Translations under genes and position numbers: made by a program
The notes under the pieces: model-generated
Database searches by the model: none
Told to the model about the DNA's origin: nothing
The model's input: only the letters and a program-made list of their open reading frames with translations
Source: Apostichopus japonicus
Taxonomy: Eukaryota > Echinodermata > Holothuroidea > Aspidochirotida > Stichopodidae
Length of the DNA stretch: 64,000 nt
Reading direction: 5' to 3'
Assembly (NCBI RefSeq): GCF_037975245.1
Contig: NC_092576.1
Location: forward strand, 18,654,611-18,718,610
In this document: positions 1-14,292 of the stretch, in pieces
Layout of the letters: each line of letters begins with the position of its first letter
Position numbering within the stretch: position 1 is the first letter of the stretch

Positions 1-646
1 GGGGGTTCGTAGGAATGCTTAGATATACAAAATCCATGTAGCCAATGAAACATCTATTAATCATGGTCGAATTAGACGGTTGTATATCATAACCATTTGC
101 CACATTGCACTGCAGATTCACTAGAGATCGCATTTATATATCCTCTATTAGATGTGTATACATGTTAACATGTTGGACTCCCTAAGATTACATGGGCAAA
201 GTTTAAGCAGGGGCGTGGATAGCAAGGTCGGGCCCCGGGACAATTGAATCAATTTAACCCGTTTTTATTGTTCAATTATAAACTGAAAAAGATATTCATC
301 ATTATTATTTATCTCATATTTTCCCTGGCATGTAACTGATCCTGAGAGGGACTTCTGAATTAAATGCGAACAAAATATCAAAACCAGAAACAAAGTGACG
401 TCATGAGTGAGTGAACGTAATCAGTATCATCCAAGTCTGATGAAAAGCGTTTAGCTTCAAATATTTGTCAAACACCAATAGTAGTTGTCTGCTCGGATGC
501 ACTTGCTGCAAAGATGAACTTTGGAACATGGTAAAGCAGTTGTCATATTTTTTATGTATTTCCAATACAAGAGGAAAAGATGTCTTAGACAGTTCAGTTA
601 ACAAATGCACTGAAACAACGTTACCACTCAACTTTGTTATTTTCAG
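1..646 (+). other. Intron 1 tail of CD225 copy A
   Basis: This is the left edge of the window and lies upstream of the proline-repeat exon of copy A. By analogy with copies B, C and D it is the end of intron 1, and the ATG exon lies outside the window. The last ~120 bases resemble the intron 1 ends of the other copies (an 'acaacgttaccactcaa'-like stretch before the polypyrimidine acceptor). Short open frames on both strands have no recognisable domain and are taken as chance. Confidence 0.5.
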
Positions 647-843
647 ATCAACAGCCTCCTCCAAATGATAACAAGTCGGGAATTCCGCCTCAACCAGGCG
701 ATCAACCTCAACCAGGTTACCCGCTTAAACAAGGTTATCCGCCTCAACAAGGTGACCCGCCTCAAAAAGGTTACCCGTCTCAACAAGGTTACCCGCCTCA
801 ACAAGGTTATCCGCCTCAACAACAGCAACAACATGTTACAATT
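647..843 (+). pseudogene. Copy A proline-repeat exon (degenerate)
   Basis: The acceptor tttcag ends at 646 and the donor GTACGT starts at 844. The exon is 197 bp, entered in phase 1 and left in phase 0. It reads DQQPPPNDNKSG and then about eight loosely conserved six-residue units. In B-D the units are almost perfect copies, so this exon has lost repeat homogeneity. The WW-binding PPxY motif is absent because Tyr is replaced by Asn. Confidence 0.8.
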
Positions 844-1284
844 GTACGTATATGACTGATATTAGCTTTGAAAAAAATGTAGGCAGCGCTACAAGCAATG
901 GAATATTCAGAGGCAGTTGTTCAAAACGTTTGATTTAAGAAATATTTTCAAACACGATCACAGAATATTTTCAATCCATATCGCAATATGCCAACTCATA
1001 TGATTTACTATACAAACGTATTATTTCCACATCTTTATAATTACGCTGCCGACCTCAAGACTTGTTTTAATAGAGTCTTTCAAAATTCTGTATCAAATTT
1101 TCAAGCATTCGTAACTATTAAATGCTGATATTTATGTAGACATTCCTACACATACCTGACATCTCAATACAGTTTTCCACAATCATTGAAAGTTTGGCAC
1201 TCCTTTACTAACAACAACAACGTGATTGCAACCTATGTAATGTTCTATAGTTTGCGTTATTATAGTCCTAGGCTCACTAACGTT

Positions 1285-3545
1285 GCATTTGATCAGTTTA
1301 ATAAAATATTTAGTAAGCATTTAAACAACTGTCTTCCATATGTTGCTAGTACAAAGAAGGGTATTAGTGACAAGAATGACTGGATGACTCCTGCCATCCT
1401 TAATTCTTGCCGTACAAAGAATCGTCTATATAAAAAATATCTCCGTAGTCGTACTGCAAACAACTTGAACGATTACAAACGTTTTCGTAATCGTCTTACG
1501 TCTGTTATCAGGCTGGCCAAAAAGTCTTACTACACCAATATGTTTAATAATAACAGCCAGGATGCGAAAAGTATGTGGCGGTCAATAAATACCCTTTCAC
1601 ATGGTCGACAAGCTAATCGCACTCCTGAACAGATTAATTATCAGGGGCTCAGTTTTTCTAATCCATTGGATATTGAAACATTTTCAATGATTATTTTACT
1701 ACTATTGGTCCAGCCACTCAACATAAGATTCTTAATGTTAATTCTCACTACAACATGTACCTGCAAGCACCAGTCATTGACTCTTTCTTCATTATTCCTG
1801 AAACAAGAGATGAGGTCCTTAAAGTACTTCTATCACTCAAGCCATCCGCTGCTGGTTTTGATGGTGTTTCTGCTATTATTGTAAAACATGTTGCCCATTC
1901 ATTATGTATTCCACTCACATATCTTTGTAATCTCTCTTTTGAGCTTGGTGTTGTTCCCACATCTTTAAAAATAGCTCGAGTTGCTCCTGTCTTTAAGGCC
2001 GGTGAAAAGGAATCCGTTAATAATAAAAGACCCATTTCAGTTCTCCCATGTTTCTCCAAGGTAATCAAAAAAATAATGTTCTCACGGTTCTATAACTTTA
2101 TTGCTAAGCATAATTTACTGTATAACTACCAATTTGGTTTCATTCCTGGCCGTTCAACTACACATGCTATTTTACATTTTACTTGTAAAGTTATGGAAGC
2201 TTTCGAAAATAATCAGTATGCTTCTGGTATATTTCTGGATCTGTCGAAGGCGTTTGATACTCTTGACCATAACATTTTACTTGACAAACTTAGTCATTAT
2301 GGAATCCGGGGAACTGTGCTTCAGTGGTTCAAAAGCTATCTTGCTGATCGTCACCAGTTTGTTGTTATCAATAATATAAATTCTGTTTCTAAGCCAATTA
2401 AGTGTGGTGTTCCTCAAGGGTCCATACTTGGTCCATTGTTGTTTATAATTTATGTTAATGACCTCTATAAAGCCAGCAACACATTTCATATAATCTCTAA
2501 CCAACCTGTTCTTTTCCAGTTTCCAGTTTCTATTGGATACTATACAGAATGCGTTAACATATATTCCTAATTGGTTTTGTGCAAATAAATTGTCACTAAA
2601 TGTTAAGAAAACTACCTATATTGTGTTTAGAACACATTCAAAGCACTTAAATCCTAACATAAATAGTATCAGACTTTGCGGTGGTGATGTTATACTGTCT
2701 AATACTACTAAATTTTTTGGCGTTTATATAGATAATCATCTTTCTTGGAATAATCATATTCAGATTATTTGTATGAAAGTGTCTAAAGGCGCTGGAGTTC
2801 GTAATAGATTTCGCCAAATCCTTCCCAGAAGTACATTGGTCACTTTGTATAATACACTCATACTTCCCCATCTTACATATTGTAATGTTATTTGGGGCAG
2901 TACCCATGCCTCTAGAATTTAACCCCTTTATTTACTTCAAAAGAGAGCCATTCGTTATATTTGTAATGCGGATTACCTCCAGCATACAGCACCATTGTTT
3001 ACTACTCTTAACGCTCTAAGTATCTACGATATAAATCGTTACTATGCTGGTATTTTTATTTTCAATTGATTACATAATAATGCTCCGTCGACTTTTCGCA
3101 ACTATTTCCAGTTACGTAACGATCCTTATCCTAACCGTGCGCCAAATCAATTGACTATTCCTTACTTAAGACTTAGGTCTGCACAATTTGGTATTCGTTA
3201 TGTTGGCGTAAAACTTTGGAATTCCCTCCCTACTACTATTACTGGTTGTAAAACTTTGAACACCTTCAAAAAACGTCTTAAAGAGTATCTTATATCAAAC
3301 TATCATTGATTTTGAATTTTCCTTTCTTTGCCATCTTTGTTCTGTTTTCTCAGTATACTTAAGCTTTCTTTCTATGTTTTATTTGTAAAGGGGTGTCAAC
3401 GTAAACAAGCTCTGCAGAGCTTCTTGTTGGCACTCCTCAAATTCTTGTTCTCTTGAACATTTACCCACGTCTATTGTCAAAATTGCATACTTTAATGCGA
3501 GAGATTGAAATAAAGTCTTATGAATTGAAAAATTGAATTGAATTG
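1285..3545 (+). mobile_element. 5'-truncated non-LTR retrotransposon (CR1/Jockey-like LINE)
   Basis: The element is inserted in intron 2 of copy A in sense orientation. It is bounded by a 9-bp target-site duplication with one mismatch (ACTAACGTT at 1276-1284, ACTAAGGTT at 3546-3554), and the empty site is visible in gene C near 34660. It ends with an AATTGAATTGAATTG-type simple tail. Reverse-transcriptase signatures are readable: GFDGVS, RPISVLP, FGFIPGRSTTHA, LDLSKAFDTLDHN and GVPQGSILGPLLF, followed by a typical C-terminal region (LILPHLTYCNVIWGS) ending at TGA 3307-3309. The coding frame shifts near 1690-1755 and again near 2500-2533, with stops at about 2920 and 3067. The catalytic (F/Y)ADD motif expected after VNDL is missing, lost in a deletion. 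The element is dead. Confidence 0.92.
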
Positions 3546-3857
3546 ACTAAGGTTATAAATGAAGCTCCGTTTGATTTGCATTTTCTTACTCCACAATAGC
3601 AGAACACGGGCGGGTACAGGATTTGAACATGGAGGAATGTGGCCCTGGTGTTGTTTAAGGCGAGCTGGAATGTGGGGGAGTGTGTGCTTGAGATCATACT
3701 AATATTACTCAAGATTGGTTATTTATGACATCATAACACTGTTACAGACATAATACTGTTGTGATATACCAATTGCCGATAGTAACCCGATGTGATTTTG
3801 TTACATGTAAAGTTTGCTATGTAAAGTTGCTCATCTTGCTATATTTCCCGTATATAG

Positions 3858-4010
3858 GTCAACACTTTCGCTGTCGCCACACAGCCTGCTCCTGTCACAA
3901 TTGTTCGTACAACCCACGTACAACCTAATGACTACTTGGTATTTGCAATTCTGGTCGCACTCTTCTGTTTCTGACCTACTGGTATCGTGGCTATTGTATT
4001 TGCAGCTAAA
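3858..4010 (+). pseudogene. Copy A membrane-segment-1 exon with in-frame TGA
   Basis: The acceptor is tatatag at 3851-3857, the donor GTAAGT is at 4011, and the exon is 153 bp in phase 0-0. It encodes the [15 protein letters not shown] linker and [15 protein letters not shown], then TGA at 3972-3974 followed by [12 protein letters not shown] in the same frame. In B and D the triplet is TTG and in C it is TTT. One substitution accounts for the stop. Confidence 0.9.
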
Positions 4011-5047
4011 GTAAGTATTTCATGAGGGTCATTGCCATTCCAGCATATTTCTGGCTAGTACAGAAAGATCAGATTTATAACCCTATGCTTGGTTTCTAAT
4101 ATTAAGTATCTTCATTGTTGCAATAAAGATAAAAATAATCACCCATACTGAAACGTTTTCCTGTCACCCTCTGGAGGTATCACTGAAACATCTGTAGTTG
4201 TCATCTTTAACATGAAAATGTCTTAAAAGGTCAGACCTTCTCATCTTTCACCGTACCAAACCCATGTCCCAACTACTTCCCATCCCCCACCAAAAACAAA
4301 AAAACTTGTGTAAACCTTGAGTAGCAAATTCAAATTTGACTCAGCAGGCATATTGGAGAATTTTACAGCAGTCTCTTGTTAAATTTGCATAACTCTTTAT
4401 TACCAGTTCAATAGTATTAAAATCCCATATGATCTCCGAATATATTCATTTGCCGGCGAATAATATGGTGTTATCATTTCAATTTTGGAAAAAGGAACCT
4501 GAAAATTGGACCCCAAAACCCAGTCTAATATTTGTTGGTATTGTGAAAGTAGTGCACATAGTCAATGGTTGAGCATTTTTAAGGGAAGAGTGAGTAAGGC
4601 GAGGGGTATGGGTGGGGGTAGTGGGCGGGAAAGGTTGGTCTATGCAGGAGCATAGCCTACCTTCGTTCTGTAGAGAAATAATTGTCCCATATTTTGGGAG
4701 AGTCATGGACTTGAATTATTATATTTTTACATGAATTTTAATTTTTCAAAATGATGTTATCATCTTCATCGTTTTAACCCATGTGTTTATACGATTTTGC
4801 TTGTGAGTGTTATATATGTAAGGCATTTACAGAAAAGTCTTGGGTAGGGGAGAAGTTACATGTTGACATGTAAGTTGTGACCACAGCCCTGTGTGATATT
4901 AATGACATGAAGCAGTTATATAACAGTACGTGTGGGTATAGGCATACGCATGTATATCACATATCAGTGACAGAAAAGTTTTAACAGTCTTTTTTTTCAA
5001 GTGATAAAATTTATATTTATATCTTTCCATGTTTATTTCCTATCAAG

Positions 5048-5212
5048 GTGAAAAGCCTTTTCATTAGTGGTGACATACAAGGTGCCGAGCAAGCCTCTGC
5101 AAGTGCTAAATTGTGGTCGAAGATCTCCCTTGGTATCGGTATTGGTGTGGGTACTGTTTACGTGATAATCATTATAATAAGTATATCCACCACTGCCGCC
5201 GCCGTCTCCTAA
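5048..5212 (+). pseudogene. Copy A loop/membrane-segment-2 exon
   Basis: The acceptor is tatcaag. The frame reads [20 protein letters not shown], then [12 protein letters not shown] and an Ile-rich helix, to TAA at 5210-5212. Comparison with gene D, where the tail continues SSFDYY, shows that the TAA replaces a Ser codon; FDYN is still readable after it, before TGA at 5225-5227. A canonical AATAAA is at 5318-5323. Confidence 0.8.
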
Positions 5213-7885
<2,673 letters not shown>

Positions 7886-9790
7886 TCACGTTTTGCATAC
7901 ATCCACATGTCCATCCGTGGACTCAGGAAGAAGCGTTTCCAAACAATTAACTAAACCGACCCCTAAATAACTTTTGACATAACATTCCTGAGCACTTCCA
8001 CATGTCTCTTCATCGCAGGCCATCTCTATGCAAGTTTCATTGAACTCGTACCGACAGGTATTATCAATTGTGGACAAAGAGATGAATTGAAATGCAAAAC
8101 ATCAAATTGTTTCTCATAAAAACAGCTACTATCACATTCTTGATCATCCAAGCCAAAGACATCCTTCTACTACTGCAAAGCTGTGTTAATTGGTAGCCTC
8201 TCTCAATTTCTCATTTTTCACCTCTTCCAGTGTGTACCAATCTGGGAAAGGAAAGAAACAATGAAAGTATTAAATGGTGTTTTAACGAACTAGAACGAAA
8301 AAGAAGATTAATCGCTTTCTTCAGTCTACTAGTTTTTGCCAAACTTTTTGAAAACCTTACTTTTTATCAGTTTCAGTAGTAGAAAAAGAATAAATTGCAT
8401 TAGCCTGTCTTTTATAGCAAGTGCAGTAACAAACTGTGTTGGCAGCCAATTAAAGATTCTTCACGGTCGTTTCCTCAGATCTCTTTTCGACAAACAAGAA
8501 AATAGAGATTTAAGTTCACACAGCCGGTGTTCGTGAACTTGACATACCGATTGCATAATAGGCGAAAGTCAAATGTGTAAATGTGCATTACACGATAGTC
8601 GCTTGGAGCAAAATGAGTCAATAGTGTCATTTACAGCACTTAGCCTATAGTCAAACCAAAGGGTGTGATACTGGTTCAACATTGCTTTTGTTGTCATTTT
8701 ATGGTAGATGAAGGTAGGAGCACTGAAAGCTCTCTATCAAGCAAACAGATATTAAATGGTTCCACTGTACCTATAATCAGTGGGCTATCAGCTAGCACAA
8801 TTCCATGTAGATTAATCATAAGTCTAAAAATAAAACTTACTTGTTTTACATGTATGAATGATTGCAATGATGCACCCTTGCACCCTTGATGTTGAAATTC
8901 CCCAAAACAACAGAGTCACAAGAGAAAATGCCAAGTTCATCTGCAACAAAAGATTTGTGAAATTGTTTAAATTTGATATCATAAAATAACATTCACTGAA
9001 AGTTTACATCTTCTCCCAATCTTCCCCTCCCCCGCCCCCCCCCCCCCGCGCTTTCCAAGATAGCCAAGGTATCTCACTGCTCTATGACAATAATTTTAAA
9101 AAGGACTGACACTTACTGAAGGCCATGGTCACACTTTTTGTTTTTACCATGGAGAAATAAAACTAGAAATCAGAGACTTGCCATCTGCTATGCAGAATGT
9201 AGGACATGCTTAGAATAGTGTACAATTATATGTTGTACAGTCCTGATTTGGCCTTTCTGTTTTGAAATTTCTAGGATACATGCACTTTAATTTAACTGAA
9301 TTTCACTATCACAAGAAAATTCATTTAATATAAAATTGATGACTTCACGGTGGCTTCAAGTTATGCTTCCACAATTTGCAGATAGTAAGAGATCAATCTT
9401 GTGCAAAGATAAATCGATATCTTTTAACACTTTAATAGGGGGAAGTGTATGGAAGTATGATCGAGATAGTGATATATTGCAATGATCGCAGTGACCTCAA
9501 TTGACCTCTACATGCATAACTTATACATGGTATCAATCACCTTGCAACTCACTTTTGTGTTGGACTTTTGACTTGATGGTATGAGTTGTAGTTGCTCAGC
9601 TTATGTATAGAGATATTTTACTTAATTAATACTCAACAGTATTCAGTTGCAATTACATTGAACAACACTTACCATCAAAGGGCTAAGTAAACTGCAGCCT
9701 ACAGATTTTTCGGTAATGGAAGGCTCAAGGTTGTGTGTTTCTTGTACTCTGTCATGGCTGTTAGCTCCTCTTGGTACAAATCTTCCATTT
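7886..9790 (-). CDS. Putative small secreted Cys-rich protein gene or pseudogene (minus strand)
   Basis: Read on the minus strand, three exon-like blocks with good splice sites appear. First, 9790-9673 (acceptor ttggcag, donor GTAAGT) is probably 5' UTR. Second, 8940-8841 follows an acceptor ttgttgcag that ends directly before ATG, encodes MNLAFSLVTLLFWG then ISTSRVQG, a hydrophobic signal-peptide-like start, and ends at donor GTAAGT (8840-8835) in phase 1. Third, 8241-8186, after acceptor tttcctttcccag, reads NWYTLEEVKNEKLREATN and stops at TAA. This gives a 51-residue open product. Beyond that stop, Cys-rich frames follow on the same strand: DQECDSSCFYEKQF near 8140-8080, and a shifted frame with CRYEFNETCIEMACDEETCG ending at TGA near 7883. 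The frame changes suggest either a decayed longer secreted protein or alternative splicing. The family is not recognised. Confidence 0.4.
8186..8241 (-). CDS. Second coding exon of putative secreted protein
   Basis: It enters in phase 1 after a polypyrimidine acceptor. It completes an Asn codon, then reads WYTLEEVKNEKLREATN to TAA (8188-8186). Being charged and short, it could be the natural C-terminus or a frame truncated by mutation. Confidence 0.35.
8841..8940 (-). CDS. Signal-peptide-like coding exon
   Basis: The ATG (8940-8938) follows directly on a strong acceptor (cttttgttgcag) and the exon ends at a consensus donor GTAAGT. The 33 codons start with a short polar end, a hydrophobic core (LAFSLVTLLFWGI) and a plausible cleavage region (STSRVQG). 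The splice signals on both sides make this the best-supported exon of the putative minus-strand gene. Confidence 0.5.
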
Positions 9791-12344
9791 CTGCCAAACA
9801 AAATAACACATAACAGCAAAAGAGTTATTTATTTCTGCACATAACAGAAGCCGGTCACCTTTGTTAGAAAATAGTTTCAAAGTAAAACAAAATCAATTAC
9901 ATTAACGGTCTTTATTTGAGTTTTGTACCATGTTTAAATACTTACCAGTTTGTATCTATACAAACATTCTCTCCCATGAAAACTGTATATGTGTCCCTTT
10001 TGGAATGTTCAGAAAATCAATGCCATAAGGAAAACTGTTATGGGCAGTTCGGTTAAGTTGAGATTTACACCAAGTTTATGATCTGCTGTGATATATATGG
10101 AACCATAATATGCCTTACTGTAAATGTGTCCCTTTGTTAAGAAAATCAATGCTATAAGGAGTCCCTGCTATGGGCAGTTTAGTTTATTGAGATTTACACC
10201 AAATTCATGATCTGCTGTGCATAATATGGAAATATAATCTGCCTCACTGACAGTGCTTCAAAACCTACCTCTGGGGAGCATAATTGTAGAACAAGAACAA
10301 CATGAGATTTAATAAAACTCATTTCTGTTTTATATTGTGAGGCTTTTAACATTAGGAGTGCAAAGCTGTGACCTAGTTATGTGGTGTTTCATTTTTACAT
10401 TTCTCATGTGGTTAAGACTTATTTGTGACTGGGCCTAGGCTATACCTATATTATTGCATGGGTAGGCTTAGCCTAATTAATTTCAGCCATTTATTTCAGC
10501 TTTGTTTAAGTTTGACAAACAAGTACCCCCCCCCCCCTAATTTACATTGAAGTATAGTCTATATTGAGATTAACAATACACATGTTTCTCGGTTTTTAAA
10601 ATGAATAGTACAAAATTATCACCTTTTAAATTAAATTTCATATTATCAATGCATATAAGCTAAATTTACAAATAAAGCTTAACTGCTTATAGCCTAGCCT
10701 GGGTAAGTTTTACACTCAGAGTCAGAGGTTAATCTAGGCCACTACAATAAATTCATCACTTGCAATTTTAAGCAACCTCTTCCTACACTGTCGGCAATCA
10801 CTAATAGCCATTTCCCGAACATGTAGACCACTAGTAGTATAGCCTAGGCCTAGTCTCTTAAAAGCGAAGGCAAGCCTAAGACTAGTCTAAGACTAAAGTG
10901 TACTGACCCAAGAGCACAACGGTCTATGCATAATTTCACTTTTAATGTGTGGCTTTGATTAGGTGTGTCCTCAGAAGTTACCGTACACCACAATTACACG
11001 AATTTGGTAGAAGTAGTCACTAGAAGCGGCCGTTGATTAGGGAAGATCTTGGTTTGAGTATTACACACAGTAGGAATACACTTACTTAGGTCCAGACTTA
11101 GGCCAGGTCCTGAAGTGAAGGTACTTACTATACAAATACAAGCCTATACTATCTCATAGCCAGTACAGTGTATTTACTACATCAGTGAATGAATCTGACC
11201 TAGCCTAACAACGTAAGGGCTAACGTTAGTTTATAGCCTATACGTCAATATCGCGCGTACTGACTGTATCACAGAAATAACAAAATCGACATGATCCCGG
11301 TATTTCACCTTTACATTTAAACACTGATTTAGGGTTACTCATACCCCATTGGTATAGCAAGAATTTGACTTCGTCACCTGCAATAATTAGATGGTCATTC
11401 GCACATTTCTTCGTTGTATTTGAATGTTTCTCCTGCTTGCGATTGTCGTCGTAGGAAGCTGCTAGACCAAACTTCTTGAGTCGCGACTACCAAGCAATCA
11501 GAGGCGAGGATTGCAATATGCAAATAATCTATTTTCACCAGGGTTATGTTAAGATCAAGTTTACGCAAGGACGGTGGGAGCGTAACCAGGTTGATGTTAA
11601 CTAACGTAGCCAATAACCAGGATAATGTTAGCAAATTGTTAACCATGGAATTTTTACCAGGTTGTTTTTAGAGTGCATAGGCACGGTCTATACACGGTCT
11701 ACAGATGCGTGATATAATGTTACAGGTTAGAACGCACAGGGCGTGTTTGCGAGGAGACTTGAAAGGGTAAATTTCACATTAGCTATGTCCGCCACAGCTG
11801 TCGAAAGTATATAAGTTTCTCAGTATGAGACATTTGCAGCATACACAAAGGCAGGGTCATGCATGTGGACTCATGGGCATGAGATACTCCTGGTGCTGAA
11901 AAATCTCTCCGCGTGGATCTAACAAAATTGATCCACTGAGTCTGCGGCGTTTTACGTCGGTTCTTTTTACTCGGAAAGATAAAAAAGCTAATGCTTTTGT
12001 TGGCTGAGGGATAACGTCAACCTCCAACAACACACAATTGTGGCATTTTGGGGAAAAAGGAGTAATATCGTTGATGTTTTTGGCATCTCAAGTATATAAC
12101 TTAACACACTAAAAGTATTGCTGTGAGTGCGTTATACCAACGGTGACGTCACATGGTCACCTGGTGTCTTAGGAATGTTTCAGGAATGTCTGAAATAGGT
12201 TTCCTAAAAAGCTGACCTTTCTTCCCATTGTTCACGTAGTTAACGTTCGAAATTGGTAAGGTGAATTACAGCAATGTAATTGGAAAGAGTTAAGGATTAC
12301 ATACATGCAAAATGGGGGGATTTTATGTTCATCGAAAAGTCTCC
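9791..12344. other. Spacer; possible minus-strand 5' exons
   Basis: A few donor-like sites on the minus strand (AACTG|GTAAGT near 9945, CCCCAGAG|GTAGGT near 10273, CTAA|GTAAGT near 11090) could belong to 5' untranslated exons of the gene at 7.9-9.8 kb. No exon is convincing. GCCTAGG-type words are frequent (10.4-11.2 kb). An open frame at 11646-11395 (minus) has a hydrophobic start but no domain. Confidence 0.35.
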
Positions 12345-12520
12345 ATAGTTGGTCTTTAACACCATACTAGACTCGTTTCTTTTCACAATCGTGTTTTGAG
12401 ATAACGATAACGTACCACGGCTGTATATAACTTTCCTATAACACATCCGCAACGTAAGCGTTCTCACCAATTGGCAGCTTTTATTGAGTGCGAGGACATT
12501 ACATGTACGTTAAGTCACTG
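12345..12520 (+). promoter_or_regulatory. Orphan promoter/first-exon relic of a CD225 gene
   Basis: The block aligns by eye with the sequence before the ATG of gene C (29815-29986). Shared words include ataacgataacgtaccacgg, cctataacaca, aacgtaagcgttctcacc and gagtgcgaggacatta. At the position of ATGACTG|GTAAGT it has ATGTACG|TTAAGT, so the donor GT is destroyed. No proline-repeat or membrane exon follows before the next unit. It is a solitary 5' end of a lost copy. Confidence 0.7.
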
Positions 12521-12918
12521 AGTAACGCTTTAAGTATTGAAAGCATGAATTCTCTGAGAAATATATTCTAAACCACAATGCTAATTTGTATACCATACAA
12601 ACCACTGGTTAAGTTATCAACAATTTGACGTCATTGTTATTCATTCCTTACTTTTCATTCCACTGCCAAGCATTTCTTTAGGCGAATTCTACTGTAGGCG
12701 TATGCCACCTGTATCGAACAATACTAGTTCTGTTTAGAGATCAAACATGATGTTAACCAACTCGAAATTATTTGTGATTCCTAAAGCCGGATGTCGAAAG
12801 AGATACTTTGAACAGACTTTATGTTAATGAAATGGCGGTAAACGACAGAGGCAAATGATTATATATAATTGAGAATCGTAATGCATTGGAAAATCCATAA
12901 CAGTGAAAAAAAATGTCA
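12521..12918. repeat. Dispersed repeat module X, first copy
   Basis: From about 12705 to 12895 the sequence matches 55617-55830: shared 'cctgtatcgaacaatact', 'tttgtgattcctaaagccgg' and 'gagatactttgaacagact'. It precedes the tRNA-like block here but follows it at 55.5 kb. The stretch 12521-12700 shows nothing identifiable. Confidence 0.7.
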
Positions 12919-12989
12919 GCCTCCACCGGGATTCGAACCCGGGCCTCCTGCCTTATATGCGGATACCCTAACCACTAGGCTATGGACGC
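12919..12989 (-). mobile_element. tRNA-derived SINE head, copy 1
   Basis: On the minus strand this 71-nt block folds like a tRNA. The acceptor halves GCGTCCA/TGGAGGC have one mismatch. The box A-like sequence is TAGCCTAGTGG, and box B is GGTTCGAATCC inside a perfect CCGGG/CCCGG T-stem. The anticodon stem is imperfect, and the would-be anticodon (ATA) is not shared with the second copy at 55483-55554, which has the same flanking sequence. Together this indicates a SINE rather than a working tRNA gene. Confidence 0.7.
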
Positions 12990-13016
12990 TGATTGTATGT
13001 CCAGAGGTTCGAAGCC

Positions 13017-13295
<279 letters not shown>

Positions 13296-13404
13296 CGCAT
13301 GATGAAATGTTCCATGTGTTGGATAGAAATGATAGTAGAAAAGATAAGGACAACATGTAATGCCTTAAAATTCAACATCATATTTCGAATAGAATAGATA
13401 TAAA

Positions 13405-13451
13405 TACACGCTAATTTTTTTTTCGAACACTCTGGTCCTTCGTCAGGTGTA
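13405..13451 (-). ncRNA. Candidate hammerhead ribozyme core in Penelope-like terminal repeat
   Basis: On the minus strand the order is TACAC, CTGACGA (core CTGANGA), A, GGAC-CAGAGT-GTTC (four-pair stem II including G-U), GAAA, eleven bases, GTGTA. TACAC and GTGTA pair as stem I. Penelope-like elements are known to carry small hammerheads in their terminal repeats. Stem III is minimal and the cleavage-site spacing is not ideal, so activity is doubtful. The inverted partner repeat near 14590 lacks the core. Confidence 0.45.
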
Positions 13452-14204
13452 AAAAGAGTGATTGAAATCACGTTAGTCAAACGTAAGCCCAGACTGCTCA
13501 AAGTGCTTGAACCCGGAGAGAAAAGCCATTTCCCCATTGAGACCATGACAGTGTGAAAGTTGTTCAATGATCAATACGACTTCCAATAGTGACCTACAGT
13601 TTTAGGATGGTACAGATGCGTTTGCAGCGAAGCATTTGGCTAAAGGCAATAGACTCTTTAATATGAAATGGGTGGAAACTATGAAAGTCGAAATATGTGT
13701 GACGGTCAGTGGGTTTAGAATATACAGACCGTTGGAAAGAGTGACCAGAGTGTCCAGAAAGGCAACATTATGATTTCTCCATGGTGATTAAGTCACTTTC
13801 TTGATTGTAATTATACCTACAAATTATTGAAGAGAACCCTTAATAAAGTCTGTAGAATTCCCAGGGAGAAACTGCTTCAAAGTCAGCCTTGAGAGGTGAA
13901 AGAGCATCGTATTCCATCTGTCGTTACACACAGCGATCAGGTCGATTCATTCATTAGGCTGGTCAAAAATGAAAGGAACACGTTGAACTTGGAAAACGAT
14001 ATGGGTGACATTTTTATTAACCCCCCTGCAGTTGCTAGAAGACAACCTCCCAGCCTACGTATTATCCTTGTTAGGAGTCGTTAACCCTCCACCGACACTC
14101 CCCAGCCCAAGGGGGATATTAAATGTGATAAACCCGGGTGTAAGGTCTGTCATCACGTGATCACGGACCCTGACATTCAGCTCCCTTCTTGCTTTCTGGT
14201 CACT

Positions 14205-14292
14205 TCGCTCAACAACCATTTCGCCCAACTGCCATTTCGCCCAACCAGCCTAGTCATTTCGCCCAACCAGCCTGGTCATTTCGCCGAAATGG
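14205..14292 (+). repeat. Short tandem repeat with CATTTCGCC core
   Basis: Four imperfect units containing 'catttcgcccaac' follow each other with spacers such as 'cagcctagt' and 'cagcctggt'. No coding role is seen. Confidence 0.7.

Larger units (their letters stand above)
647..5212 (+). pseudogene. CD225/dispanin copy A, disrupted
   Basis: This is a partial paralogue of genes B-D; its ATG exon is off the left edge. The exons are 647-843 (proline repeats), 3858-4010 (membrane segment 1) and 5048-5212 (loop and membrane segment 2), all with canonical GT-AG sites and the same phases as the other copies. Seen directly: the codon that is TTG (Leu) in B and D is TGA at 3972-3974, in frame inside the first membrane helix, so translation would stop before the CD225 core is complete. 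A TAA at 5210-5212 stands where D has TCA (Ser), so the C-terminus is also shortened. The PPPY motif is PPPN, and the hexapeptide repeats are degenerate (QPGD, LKQG, QKGY variants). Intron 2 carries a 2.26-kb LINE. The pattern is that of a decaying copy; a truncated product or stop readthrough cannot be excluded. Confidence 0.85.

Noticed and set aside
12919-12989. Functional tRNA gene on the minus strand
   Set aside because: Anticodon stem mismatch, an unusual ATA anticodon not shared by the second copy, and shared flanks at 55.4 kb point to a SINE.
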